From a bacterium (GTDB lineage Bacteria; UBP4; UBA4092; JAOAEQ01): a DNA stretch of 64,000 nucleotides. The notes below the pieces were generated by a model. That model ran no database searches, was not told where the DNA came from, and saw only the letters and a program-made list of their open reading frames with translations. The stretch is from contig JAOAEQ010000003.1 in NCBI GenBank assembly GCA_026416715.1, positions 62,001-126,000 on the forward strand. Reading direction: 5' to 3'. Shown one piece after another: positions 35,480 through 43,687 of the stretch; position 1 is the first letter of the stretch; each line of letters opens with the position of its first letter. A program made the position numbers and the translations under genes.

Positions 35480-37049
35480 TTAATGGCGCTCTTTTTCGGT
35501 CGCGTTCCGCGAGTGCATTTTTATATTGTTCTAGCAAATCGAATTCCTCTGCGGATTCGAGCACCTGTTTCTGTTGTTCTTCCCAATTACGTTTAATGCT
35601 ACCAAAAATTGGAAATCCTCGTCTTTTCCGATACCAAGCATAATAGATGAAACAGCCGAATACCCATAGTGGACCAGCAATGCGTCCGATTTCATGTGTT
35701 AGGACTACCATAACCAGAACTAAAAATACACCAAATAAACCTATCACTCCAAGAATCGGGAATTCGACCACCTGATGTTTTAATTTCAATTTCAGATTTA
35801 ATGGGACTTTATAGGGTCTTGGTGTATAAGGGTCAGAAAACCTAAGTTTTATTAGTGCAATAAAAACTAAAGTATAACCTAATGATGCACCAAATGCATA
35901 CATATTTCCTAATGTATCCAATGCATTTTTACTTAAGAACGATAATAATAATTCGATAATTCCGATACTAGAAAAAACCACAATTGTTCGAACCGGAGTT
36001 TTATATTTTGGGTGAACTTTATCAAACCATTCACTTATGCATTCCATTTTACTCATAGAATACGTTAGCCGAGAAGCCCCGACAATTCCACTGTTTGTGG
36101 AAATGAATAAAAAACATGCGCCAAGAATTGCAGTTAACGGTCCGGCAACTAATCCGATAAATGAGATATTACTCGCTAATTTTGCGACTGGATCACCGTA
36201 AGAAACTTCTGTCCATGGAAGAATACCTAAACTTAGAGTTGAAAATGCGGTTGCGAAAATAAAAACATTAAAAATAAGACTTAACGAAGTCCGAGGGATA
36301 ATTGTTGCTGGACGACGGGTTTCCTGTGCTGCCTGCGATATTGATTCTAATCCTACATAGGAAATAATCGCTAAGCTTGAACCGTACATAAAATTATTCC
36401 AGCTTGGGAATTGAGTTTGCCAATGCCAGATTAGCATTTCCGGTTTCCACGTGAAAATGAATCCTACAACAATGATGATTCCTTCTACAACAATTCCGAA
36501 AACACCAAGAATTTCATTCAATAACGATGATTCGCGAATCCCTTTAATATTTAGCCAGATTAATATTACAATTAAGAGAAGAGCTTCTAAACACCATATT
36601 GGATTCAAATTGGTAAATTGACCGAAAGAAATATTTAGGTCGCGGATGGCTGGGAAAAAGAAGTTGATGTAACCTGCGGTTCCGGTAGCGAATAGGGCAA
36701 TATCAATAGTATAGTCTAATAGCAAAGCACTTCCTGCCACAAATCCCCAGAAATCACCGAGACCACGTAAGGTAAAATACTGTCCACCTCCAGCAACGGG
36801 ATATGCAGACGCAAGTTCAGTATAAGCTAAACCGATAAGGATATAGACAAGTCCGGCTACGGCAAATGCGATATTAGTTGCGCCTTGTGCAGCTGCCATA
36901 ACGATACCGAGTGCAACATAAATATCTGCGCCGACATCAGCATACCCCCACATGAACGAACCCCACACGCTTACATTCCGCCGGAGTTCGGGTTGAGGAA
37001 ATTGATGATTAGAACTGGTAGCAGGCGTATCGCTAGATTCACCAACCAT
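35457..37049 (-). CDS. APC superfamily permease
   Basis: Transporter of 530 residues with about twelve membrane helices and a charged C-terminal tail of about 60 residues. The first helices carry GYADVGADIYVALG and YPVAGGGQYFTLRG, the latter being the Gly-rich helix of the amino acid-polyamine-organocation family. The substrate is not evident: amino acids are the default, but the AGGGQYF region and the neighbouring USP and RCK genes also recall KimA-type potassium symporters of the same superfamily. It is the main gene of a minus-strand operon (37415 to 33352). Confidence 0.85.
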   Translation of the reverse strand: MVGESSDTPATSSNHQFPQPELRRNVSVWGSFMWGYADVGADIYVALGIVMAAAQGATNIAFAVAGLVYILIGLAYTELASAYPVAGGGQYFTLRGLGDFWGFVAGSALLLDYTIDIALFATGTAGYINFFFPAIRDLNISFGQFTNLNPIWCLEALLLIVILIWLNIKGIRESSLLNEILGVFGIVVEGIIIVVGFIFTWKPEMLIWHWQTQFPSWNNFMYGSSLAIISYVGLESISQAAQETRRPATIIPRTSLSLIFNVFIFATAFSTLSLGILPWTEVSYGDPVAKLASNISFIGLVAGPLTAILGACFLFISTNSGIVGASRLTYSMSKMECISEWFDKVHPKYKTPVRTIVVFSSIGIIELLLSFLSKNALDTLGNMYAFGASLGYTLVFIALIKLRFSDPYTPRPYKVPLNLKLKLKHQVVEFPILGVIGLFGVFLVLVMVVLTHEIGRIAGPLWVFGCFIYYAWYRKRRGFPIFGSIKRNWEEQQKQVLESAEEFDLLEQYKNALAERDRKRAPLIESENVT

Positions 37050-37079
37050 ATTGAGTTTAACCGGTAATTTGAAACTTTT

Positions 37080-37415
37080 CTAAAATCCTTTTTTTACGAA
37101 AACGAGAATCGTTGCACAAACCAACCACACTAATAGGGATAGTAAAATACTCGGAAGTATTTTAAACCGATAGCTGCACCAATATAAGGTTGACGCAAAT
37201 GCTATCCAGACCGGAATCGCCCAGAAACTCCAGATAATCGTTTCCCGCATTCGGTCGCCATTGCCGTTGCTTCCTAAAAAAAAGAATGTCGGAAGGCTAA
37301 TGATTGGAAAAAATAGGAGCAATCCAGCAAGATAACTCAATTTCGTCTGGGAAAGCCATAGAATCAAACCAATAAATGCGCCGCCAATGACCGCTTTGAT
37401 TAAAATTTGAGTCAT
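37080..37415 (-). CDS. GlpM/DUF3147-like membrane protein
   Basis: Protein of 111 residues with four hydrophobic helices. Features such as KAVIGGAFIGLILWLSQTK and YLAGLLLFFPIISLP resemble the GlpM/DUF3147 family. That family was linked to alginate production in Pseudomonas, but its biochemical role is unknown. I chose the ATG at 37415; an upstream start at 37436 adds seven residues. It lies 30 bases before the APC permease gene and probably begins the operon. Confidence 0.65.
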   Translation of the reverse strand: MTQILIKAVIGGAFIGLILWLSQTKLSYLAGLLLFFPIISLPTFFFLGSNGNGDRMRETIIWSFWAIPVWIAFASTLYWCSYRFKILPSILLSLLVWLVCATILVFVKKGF

Positions 37416-37661
37416 AAACAATATTGTAACATACATTATTATACCATAATTTTAACCTTATAGATTAAATCACATCACGGTTTTATTTTAGGAACCGAAT
37501 GATAATCAATCTCCTAGGAGATATATTGACCATTTTTAAATGTAATGATGTACTAAGGGTTTCCTTGAAGTTGAAGTGAAGTAGAGTTAAGGCACTACGC
37601 AATAACCTTGATTATTTCCCATTATTCATTCTCATGAAAAATATAATAAAATAGCACTCCT

Positions 37662-37962
37662 ATGAAAATAATAAGGTTGCAGTTACTTTTGGTATTTTAA
37701 CGATTATCATGAAATAGTCCGGGGAATCTCCTCGCTATGTTTCTCGCTTTGAAAAACCACAAAACAAGACATTGAAATTGTGATTGAAGAAAAACCAAGT
37801 TTCGATTCCATGTCAGGCGCATATTTTTCGTTGACGGCAACAGTTAAGTTCGATACCCAGATTTATACCGGTAATGCATTATCAGGGTGGGAAAAATACA
37901 GTGCCATTTTTCCGACTGATCCTTCAAAATTTTTCATTCAAATAATCCTTTGTGGAAAATAA
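37662..37962 (+). pseudogene. Possible remnant of a secreted protein gene
   Basis: ATG at 37662 starts MKIIRLQLLLVF, a signal-peptide-like sequence, then stops. Coding-like text continues in other frames (SGESPRYVSRFEKPQNK, then, after another shift, IEEKPSFDSMSGAYFSLTA and ALSGWEKYSAIFPTDPSKF) to TAA at 37962. At least two frame changes would be needed. This is a guess from amino-acid texture; the protein family was not recognised. The rest of the 640-base gap 37416-38096 holds a 14-base palindrome (ATCTCCTAGGAGAT, near 37509) and the promoter at 38045. Confidence 0.3.
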
Positions 37963-38044
37963 ATCCGTAGTTACTCTATCACGGCATAGGTATCCGTCAG
38001 AAGTTAAGTTATACTTAAATATTTCAAAAAATATTAAATAATAC

Positions 38045-38073
38045 TTGACAAACATCTTTTTGTGGTGTATACT
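38045..38073 (+). promoter_or_regulatory. Near-consensus sigma-70 promoter of the XRE-cupin operon
   Basis: TTGACA (38045-38050) and TATACT (38068-38073) lie exactly 17 bases apart, 24 bases before the regulator's ATG. Just upstream is AATATTTCAAAAAATATT, a seven-base inverted repeat with a four-base spacer, suitable as an operator for autoregulation. Confidence 0.75.
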
Positions 38074-38096
38074 ATTTGGTGAAAGGTAGAAATACA

Positions 38097-38648
38097 ATGA
38101 AACTAGTTGGAGTTAATATAAAGCGATATCGGGAAGAGCGGCAAATCACTTTACGCGATTTAGCGAGCAAATTGAACGTCAGCGCAAGTTTCTTATCACA
38201 GGTTGAAACCGGAAAAGCATCGCCGTCATTATCAACCTTAAAGAACATTGCCGATGCGTTACACACCACGGTAGGGAGTTTAATCGGTGAAACAGAACCT
38301 ACGGCGACCCAACCAGTCGTTCGTGAGAAGGAACGCAAATCGCTCAAACAGTTAGGGAAAGGGATTAAATTATATTTATTAACTTCACCGGATCCGAATA
38401 AACAGATGGAACCGTTATTGTTTAAACTGGATAAAGAGGCTAATTCCGGAGAAGCGTCATATCGCCATTTTGGTCAAGAGTTTGTTTTGGTTTTGAAAGG
38501 AACATTGGAAATCACACTCAATGAGAGCAAGTATATTTTGAAAAAAGGAGATAGTATTTATTTTAATTCCAGTATTCCGCATCTGTTTCGAAATGTCTCT
38601 AAAGGGACTACTGAAGCACTATGGGTGGTAACCCCACCAACTTTTTAA
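38097..38648 (+). CDS. XRE-family transcriptional regulator with C-terminal cupin domain
   Basis: Regulator of 183 residues. An N-terminal helix-turn-helix of the Cro/CI type (about 1-65, TLRDLASKLNVSASFLSQVE) and a C-terminal cupin barrel (about 90-183) are present. The cupin motif is incomplete: HFGQEFVLVLKGTLEI fits motif 1, and IPHLFRN supplies the last His. The cupin should sense a small molecule or metal. The ATG at 38097 with AAAGG upstream is preferred over a TTG at 38076 that overlaps the promoter -10. It precedes the M20-like gene by 96 bases and is the likely controller of the operon and of itself. Confidence 0.88.
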   Translation: MKLVGVNIKRYREERQITLRDLASKLNVSASFLSQVETGKASPSLSTLKNIADALHTTVGSLIGETEPTATQPVVREKERKSLKQLGKGIKLYLLTSPDPNKQMEPLLFKLDKEANSGEASYRHFGQEFVLVLKGTLEITLNESKYILKKGDSIYFNSSIPHLFRNVSKGTTEALWVVTPPTF

Positions 38649-38744
38649 GTGCAGTAAACTGCTCTATTTTTTTATACGCTATGTTAATTATTACTTAATA
38701 TAGTTAATTTATATAAAACTAACTAGTAATGGGAGGTAACAGGT

Positions 38745-39983
38745 ATGTATAACATTCTAAAAACCAAACTAACCGGATTACAAAATCCCATGCAGGATTT
38801 TTCCGGTCGATTATCTGAGTTTAATCTTGATGAAAGGAACATGACTGAATTTATTACTTTGATCTCGCAAGAGATGAAAAAGTTAGACTTTGATGAAGTG
38901 GTTCAAGACCATGCCGGCAATATTATCGGTATCATTAATGGTTATGACGCTCAGGAAGATTTAATTCTGATATCCCATATGGATTTTTCTGTGTTCTCTG
39001 GATTACAATCGTTCAGGTCATACCAACCAGAACTGGATATGCTGACTTTTAAAGCCGGAATAATTTCATCGATATACGCCGGGGGATTAATGAAGCGGGT
39101 GTTAATGCCATTGAAGGGGAATCTAATCGTTTGCTGTGTTCCCCGAAGTGAAAGTTGCGGAATAGGTATCAAATATCTATTCGATAATTTCTTACGGGAA
39201 CGACGCAAACATATTCAGGGAGTCATTCTTTGTGAGCCAACTGACTTTAATATCAATCTTGGTCATAAAGGAAAAATGGAGTATGAGATTGTGGTGAAAG
39301 GGAAAATTGGGAAAGATGAATTTTTCGAACAACGGGGAATAAATATGCTCGGGACTATGTTTCCGTTAATCAACGAATTAGAGAAATATTCACAAACGTT
39401 ACCTCGCGATTTTACATTAGGTCCATCGAGTTTACGGATTAAAGATGTTAGCTATAGCGGTTACGGTAGTCCGTATCAGCCATTGGAAGATTTACGAGAA
39501 TGTCGGGTGGTCGTTGATCGCACCTATGTTCCGGAAGAAAGAGAGGAAACGATTTTAAATAAAGCCAAATCGATTGCGAAAAGTGTTTATCGAGAAAAAC
39601 CGGAAGTAATAGTTGACACTGCGGTGGCAACGCGCAGAGTTAAAACCCTAGCTGGAACAGAAGTTATTGCTGAAAAAGAATATAAACCATGGAGAATGGA
39701 AGAACATCATCCATTTGTTCTCTCTTCGTTAGGAGTACTGAGAGAAAACGGATTTAATGCTACACTTGGATACTGGAAAAAAATTATTACCGAAGGTTCA
39801 TATACTTGTGGTGAATTACAGATACCAACTATTGGTTTTGGCGCTGGTTCGGAAGAGATGCTAACTGTCGGCAAACCTATGATATCGATCGATGATTTAG
39901 CTAAATCAGTATATGGACAAACCCTGATAATTCACCGGAATCTTGGTATGCCAACGTTTGGGTGGTGCGAAGATGAAATCTAA
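38745..39983 (+). CDS. M20-family peptidase/deacylase-like protein with altered metal site
   Basis: Protein of 412 residues with the M20 (ArgE/DapE/YgeY-type) layout. Visible family features are ISHMDF (the first His-x-Asp metal pair), PRSESCG in place of the usual acidic pair, and LCEPTDFNINLGHKG (the EPT ligand and GHKG). The bridging aspartate normally found in GRGxxDxKGG is replaced in KAGIISSIYAGG, and the final metal-binding His is not seen in GAGSEEMLTVGKP. It may therefore bind one metal, act differently, or be a pseudoenzyme. GGGAGGT precedes the ATG, and its 3' end overlaps the acetate-kinase-like gene by 11 bases. Confidence 0.75.
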   Translation: MYNILKTKLTGLQNPMQDFSGRLSEFNLDERNMTEFITLISQEMKKLDFDEVVQDHAGNIIGIINGYDAQEDLILISHMDFSVFSGLQSFRSYQPELDMLTFKAGIISSIYAGGLMKRVLMPLKGNLIVCCVPRSESCGIGIKYLFDNFLRERRKHIQGVILCEPTDFNINLGHKGKMEYEIVVKGKIGKDEFFEQRGINMLGTMFPLINELEKYSQTLPRDFTLGPSSLRIKDVSYSGYGSPYQPLEDLRECRVVVDRTYVPEEREETILNKAKSIAKSVYREKPEVIVDTAVATRRVKTLAGTEVIAEKEYKPWRMEEHHPFVLSSLGVLRENGFNATLGYWKKIITEGSYTCGELQIPTIGFGAGSEEMLTVGKPMISIDDLAKSVYGQTLIIHRNLGMPTFGWCEDEI

Positions 39984-41205
39984 TGCTACTCCAATTAACA
40001 TTCTAGTACTGAACTGCGGAAGTTCATCGCTAAAATATAAAATTATTCGGATGCCGGAAGAACAGGAATTGGTTTCAGGTGAAGCGGAACGGGTTGGAAT
40101 AAAAACACAAGATACCCCGATGATAACCCATTATGTTTTCGGCCAAAAACGGGTGGTTAAAACTGAAATTCCGAATCATACCGTAGCGTTCCGAAAAGCG
40201 TTATCACTGATTAAAGAAGACCATAAAACCCATAAATCGGTTACGTTCGATATCTTTGCCCATCGATATGTTCATCCGGGAACGTGGTTTTCAAAAACAA
40301 CAAAAATCACTAATGCCAGACTCGAACGGTTGCGAGAAACATTGCAATTAGCGCCGTTACATAATCCGATATCATTTGCGTTGGTCGAACTTTGCACACA
40401 AGAGTATCCGGAAATTCCGCAATATGTGGTGTTCGATACCGCGTTTCATTCAACGATTCCAAAGGAATTGTATAGCTATGCGTTACCCATGAAACTGGTA
40501 AAAAAATATGGGCTAAGAAAAATAGGGTTCCATGGTATCTCACATCAGTATGTAAGTAGGGAAGCTTGCCGATATCTAAATCGAGATTATAGAACTCAAC
40601 GGATTATTAGTTGTCATTTAGGTACGGGTGGTTCCAGTGTATGCGCGATAGATTGTGGGAAATCAATCAACAATTCGATGGGATTTACTCCGTTAGAAGG
40701 ATTAATGATGAACACCCGTTCCGGGGATTTAGATTTAGGGTTGCTCTTTTATATTATGTTTAAAGAAAATATCTCGCCTGAAGATACCGAGACAATTTTA
40801 AATAAAAAAAGTGGAGTCCTTGGCATATTTAAGAATTCATCGGATTTACGCGATGTGATTAAAAGTATTAATAACGATTATAAAGCCAAAATGGCGTTTA
40901 ATATGTACGTCCGCCGGGTAAAAAAATATATATGTTACTATATACTCTTATTAAGAAAAGCAGATATTATTTTGTTTACTGATTCAATCGGAGTTGGAGT
41001 CCCGTTGATTCGAGAAGAGATTTGCCAAGGATTGGATTTCTTTGGAATCAAGTTGGATAAATTCAAAAATGCAAATTATACTAATGGAATACAAGATATT
41101 TCAACCTTAGATTCAGAAACCCGAATTCTGGTACTACCGACCGATGAAGAAATTATGATTGCGCGAGAGGCATATAAGGAGTTTAACCATGATAATCGTT
41201 ATTGA
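39973..41205 (+). CDS. Divergent acetate/butyrate-kinase family protein
   Basis: Acetokinase-superfamily protein of 410 residues. Most catalytic positions of acetate kinase are visible: Asn in LNCGSSS, Arg in AHRYVHPG, His in LAPLHNP, Asp in FDTAFHST, His in IGFHGISH, Arg in MNTRSGD and a C-terminal Glu in PTDEEIMIAREA. It differs in the nucleotide-binding GIGEN loop, which reads SIGVG, and in NNSMG instead of DTSMG. It should phosphorylate a carboxylate or run in reverse from an acyl phosphate; acetate itself is unproven. The ATG at 39973 overlaps the M20-like stop, and its own end overlaps the next gene by 17 bases. Confidence 0.82.
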   Translation: MKSNATPINILVLNCGSSSLKYKIIRMPEEQELVSGEAERVGIKTQDTPMITHYVFGQKRVVKTEIPNHTVAFRKALSLIKEDHKTHKSVTFDIFAHRYVHPGTWFSKTTKITNARLERLRETLQLAPLHNPISFALVELCTQEYPEIPQYVVFDTAFHSTIPKELYSYALPMKLVKKYGLRKIGFHGISHQYVSREACRYLNRDYRTQRIISCHLGTGGSSVCAIDCGKSINNSMGFTPLEGLMMNTRSGDLDLGLLFYIMFKENISPEDTETILNKKSGVLGIFKNSSDLRDVIKSINNDYKAKMAFNMYVRRVKKYICYYILLLRKADIILFTDSIGVGVPLIREEICQGLDFFGIKLDKFKNANYTNGIQDISTLDSETRILVLPTDEEIMIAREAYKEFNHDNRY

Positions 41206-42268
41206 ACCGACATTACGTGAAATTACATTTTGGGGTTTTACGAAAGGTAAAACTGGTAAGACCGAAAATACTTGTTTACTTAAAAAAACAGATGAGGTTC
41301 GTGATATTATCGGTTTAAAAACAGTAATAGATACTATATTAAACCAGGAGAAACTAGAAGCGATTGCATTCCATATTTATTTCGGTGCTGACCTATTCGA
41401 TCAGGCAGTTTTTGTCGACCGAACTTTTTTCGATAAATTCCGATCGTTGGTTAAATTTTTCCCTTTTTATATTCCGTTCATTGAAGATTTACTCCGGTCG
41501 GTATATGAGAAATATACTACTGTTCCGATACTAGCATTTTTCGAGACAGCATTTTTTACTGATTTGCCAGAAGAAGAGAAATATTATGCGATTCCCTATG
41601 AGTATTTCCAGAACACTAATATCAAACGTTGGGGATACCACGGCATCTATCATAAGTTCAATGCTCAGATATCAAAATCAGACAACCGAATTATTTCAAT
41701 CGTTTTTGATAAGCAGACTACCGTTTGTCCTATATACCAAAATCGACCATTAGCGATTAGTCTGGGATATACACCTTTGGAAGGGATAATGAGCCGAACC
41801 AGTTGCGGTGATATAGATCCAGGGATAGTGTTCTACCTTATGAAACAATATAACTATTCGATATTCCAAATCGATGAAATCCTAAAAAGAGATAGCGGGT
41901 TCTATGGACTTACGGGCTACGATTTGAGTATGGAAGAGTATTTCAAATTATATGGGAAAGATGAAAAACTTAAACTCGCGTTTGATATCTACGAAAACCA
42001 AATCTTAAAATATATCGGAGAAGGAATTTCGGTTCTCGGTGGAGTAGATATATTGGTTTTTTCTGGTGGTTTGATCAGATATGCACAATCACTCATATTG
42101 CATCTGCTCGAAAAGATAAGATTTTTAGGGATTAATCTCAAAGAATTACCGTGGAAGAATAAAACCAACATAATGTCTATCACTTCTCCAGATTCGAAAA
42201 TTGGAGTATATCTCAATTTAGAGAATCTTGCACAAATTATCTATGATGAAGCAGTAAAATTACTTTAG
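41189..42268 (+). CDS. Degenerate acetate-kinase-like paralogue, probable pseudoenzyme
   Basis: Protein of 359 residues aligned by eye to the gene before it through KRWGYHGIYHK, SLGYTPLEGIMSRTSCGDIDPG and VLGGVDILVFSGG. Several catalytic residues are gone: the LNCGSSS start is replaced by IEPTLREI, HRxVHxG by FHIYFG, LAPLHNP by FFPFYIP, Asp148-type FDTAFH by FETAFF, and the C-terminal NEE motif is absent. One His and the RTSCGD Arg remain. It most likely pairs with the intact homologue as a structural or regulatory subunit. AAGGAG precedes the ATG at 41189, and the long intact frame indicates that it is maintained. Confidence 0.78.
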   Translation: MIIVIEPTLREITFWGFTKGKTGKTENTCLLKKTDEVRDIIGLKTVIDTILNQEKLEAIAFHIYFGADLFDQAVFVDRTFFDKFRSLVKFFPFYIPFIEDLLRSVYEKYTTVPILAFFETAFFTDLPEEEKYYAIPYEYFQNTNIKRWGYHGIYHKFNAQISKSDNRIISIVFDKQTTVCPIYQNRPLAISLGYTPLEGIMSRTSCGDIDPGIVFYLMKQYNYSIFQIDEILKRDSGFYGLTGYDLSMEEYFKLYGKDEKLKLAFDIYENQILKYIGEGISVLGGVDILVFSGGLIRYAQSLILHLLEKIRFLGINLKELPWKNKTNIMSITSPDSKIGVYLNLENLAQIIYDEAVKLL

Positions 42269-42348
42269 TCTTTTGAGTGTCGTGAGAGTTCAATCCAATT
42301 CGCATCGCAATATCTTGTTCACGCTTTTGATTTTTTAACTATCTTGCC

Positions 42349-42377
42349 TTGAATTGAAATTAATATGAGTGTATAAT
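42349..42377 (+). promoter_or_regulatory. Sigma-70-like promoter upstream of the flavodoxin gene
   Basis: TTGAAT (42349-42354) and TATAAT (42372-42377), spacing 17 bases, with a leader of about 125 bases to the flavodoxin start. Confidence 0.55.
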
Positions 42378-42505
42378 AAGCTCAATTTGTTAGATAGCTA
42401 ATTTTTATGATTTCGATTTCATATTCGAACCTAATTTTAAGTCATAGATAAAGTTGTTTTTCAGGCATGAATGATATAATAATATAACGATAAAGGAGGT
42501 AAAGT

Positions 42506-42982
42506 ATGCCGAAGGTTTTGATTATTTACTATTCCCGCAGTGGAAATACTGAAAAGTTGGCGAAGTATATCGAAGATGGCATTAAATCTGAAGGAGTTGA
42601 GGTTATCTGTAAGAAAGTTCAGGATGTTAGTGTTAAAGAATTATTGGATTATGAGGGAATTGTAATCGGTTCACCGGTATACTATGGAACGATGGCAGCG
42701 GAAATTAAGAAACTCCTCGATGATAGTGTTCAGTTCCATGGAAAACTGGATGGGAAAGTCGGTGCCGCATTTTCTACTTCAGCGAATATCGCTGGCGGAA
42801 ATGAAACAACGATACTTGATATTCTTGCGGCAATGCTGATTCACGGAATGATAATTCAAGGCGACCCGAAAGGAGACCATTACGGCTCTGTTGCTATCGG
42901 TAAACCCGATGACCGCGCGAAAGATAACGCTATTCGCCAAGGGAAACGAATCGCGAAATTGGTTAAAAGAATCAGCGGATAA
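42506..42982 (+). CDS. Flavodoxin-family (WrbA-like) FMN protein
   Basis: Single flavodoxin-fold protein of 158 residues. The FMN phosphate loop is YYSRSGNTEKLAKYI at the N terminus, followed by GSPVYYGTMAAEIK in the second FMN loop and a FSTSANIAGGNETT segment in the third, which match the NAD(P)H:quinone oxidoreductase/WrbA group. It likely carries electrons or reduces quinones by two electrons in the cytoplasm. AAAGGAGGT precedes the ATG. It has its own promoter and so is probably separate from the kinase-like operon upstream. Confidence 0.9.
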   Translation: MPKVLIIYYSRSGNTEKLAKYIEDGIKSEGVEVICKKVQDVSVKELLDYEGIVIGSPVYYGTMAAEIKKLLDDSVQFHGKLDGKVGAAFSTSANIAGGNETTILDILAAMLIHGMIIQGDPKGDHYGSVAIGKPDDRAKDNAIRQGKRIAKLVKRISG

Positions 42983-43048
42983 CCAATAAGTATTTTTTAT
43001 CGATAATTTTAAGTAGAGTTAATTTGTAGTAAGCTAAGATTGTTTTTC

Positions 43049-43645
43049 TTATTTTTTAAGCTTCTTTCCGCAGTATGGACAATAGCACCAATCAGGGTCA
43101 GTAATCTTTTTCGCGCAGGATTTGCATTTTGTTACCATACTCGCTCCGCAATACGGGCAGAATTCCGGTTTCGCATACGCGCGAAATTGCTTGGTGCACA
43201 TCGGACAAGTTTGCAGTATCGGCGTGGATATTTTTTCTTCTATTACTTTTTTCGCTTCACTAATCGCTGAAGGAACTATCTCACGCATCATTTCAGAAAT
43301 ATCGCTATCGCGCCAACCTTTTATCGAAATGAGATAAACATTCGCTTCTTTCTTCTGAATCGTTAACCCGGCAGCATCACAGACGGTCTGCAACGCAAGG
43401 TCTGCCGGAACATTTTTGAACGTTGCTGTTATCATTACATTCGGTACTTCCGGTGAAATAACCACGCTAAAATTTCCGGATTTCGCAATTTGCGTAATTG
43501 CCGTAGTGATAGGAATATTAGTTAATTCTAGCGAAATTTTCATTAGCTCCTTGCTTAATTTCTCCGCCGGTTGTTCAGCATAACTAATAGAGATAATGGA
43601 AAAAAAGAGAATTCCAATTACTAAGATAATTGGTTTTTTATCCAT
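43049..43645 (-). CDS. Exported STN-domain protein with C-terminal double zinc ribbon
   Basis: Protein of 198 residues with a signal peptide (about 1-23, ending SYA). An STN-like domain follows (about 35-110: ISLELTNIPITTAITQIA, VMITATFKNVPADLALQTV), as found at the N terminus of secretins and TonB-linked receptors. A helical linker leads to a tail with eight cysteines in four CxxC pairs (CPMC, CPYC, CKSC, CPYC), a double zinc ribbon. Zinc ribbons are usual in the cytoplasm, so this pairing is odd for an exported protein. AGGAGG precedes the start. It is last in an operon with ECF sigma and anti-sigma genes. Confidence 0.75.
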   Translation of the reverse strand: MDKKPIILVIGILFFSIISISYAEQPAEKLSKELMKISLELTNIPITTAITQIAKSGNFSVVISPEVPNVMITATFKNVPADLALQTVCDAAGLTIQKKEANVYLISIKGWRDSDISEMMREIVPSAISEAKKVIEEKISTPILQTCPMCTKQFRAYAKPEFCPYCGASMVTKCKSCAKKITDPDWCYCPYCGKKLKK

Positions 43646-43687
43646 ATATTCTATACCTCCTGTAGTCTTTGGGTTCTCTGTGCTGTA

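Noticed and set aside
39973-41205. Standard housekeeping ackA with pta
   Set aside because: No pta is nearby, the GIGEN loop is changed and the gene is embedded in a regulated operon with a dead paralogue, so the symbol was withheld.
43049-43645. The zinc-ribbon tail as proof that the STN protein is cytoplasmic
   Set aside because: The N-terminal hydrophobic segment followed by Ser-Tyr-Ala fits a signal peptide; location remains open, but export is the better reading.
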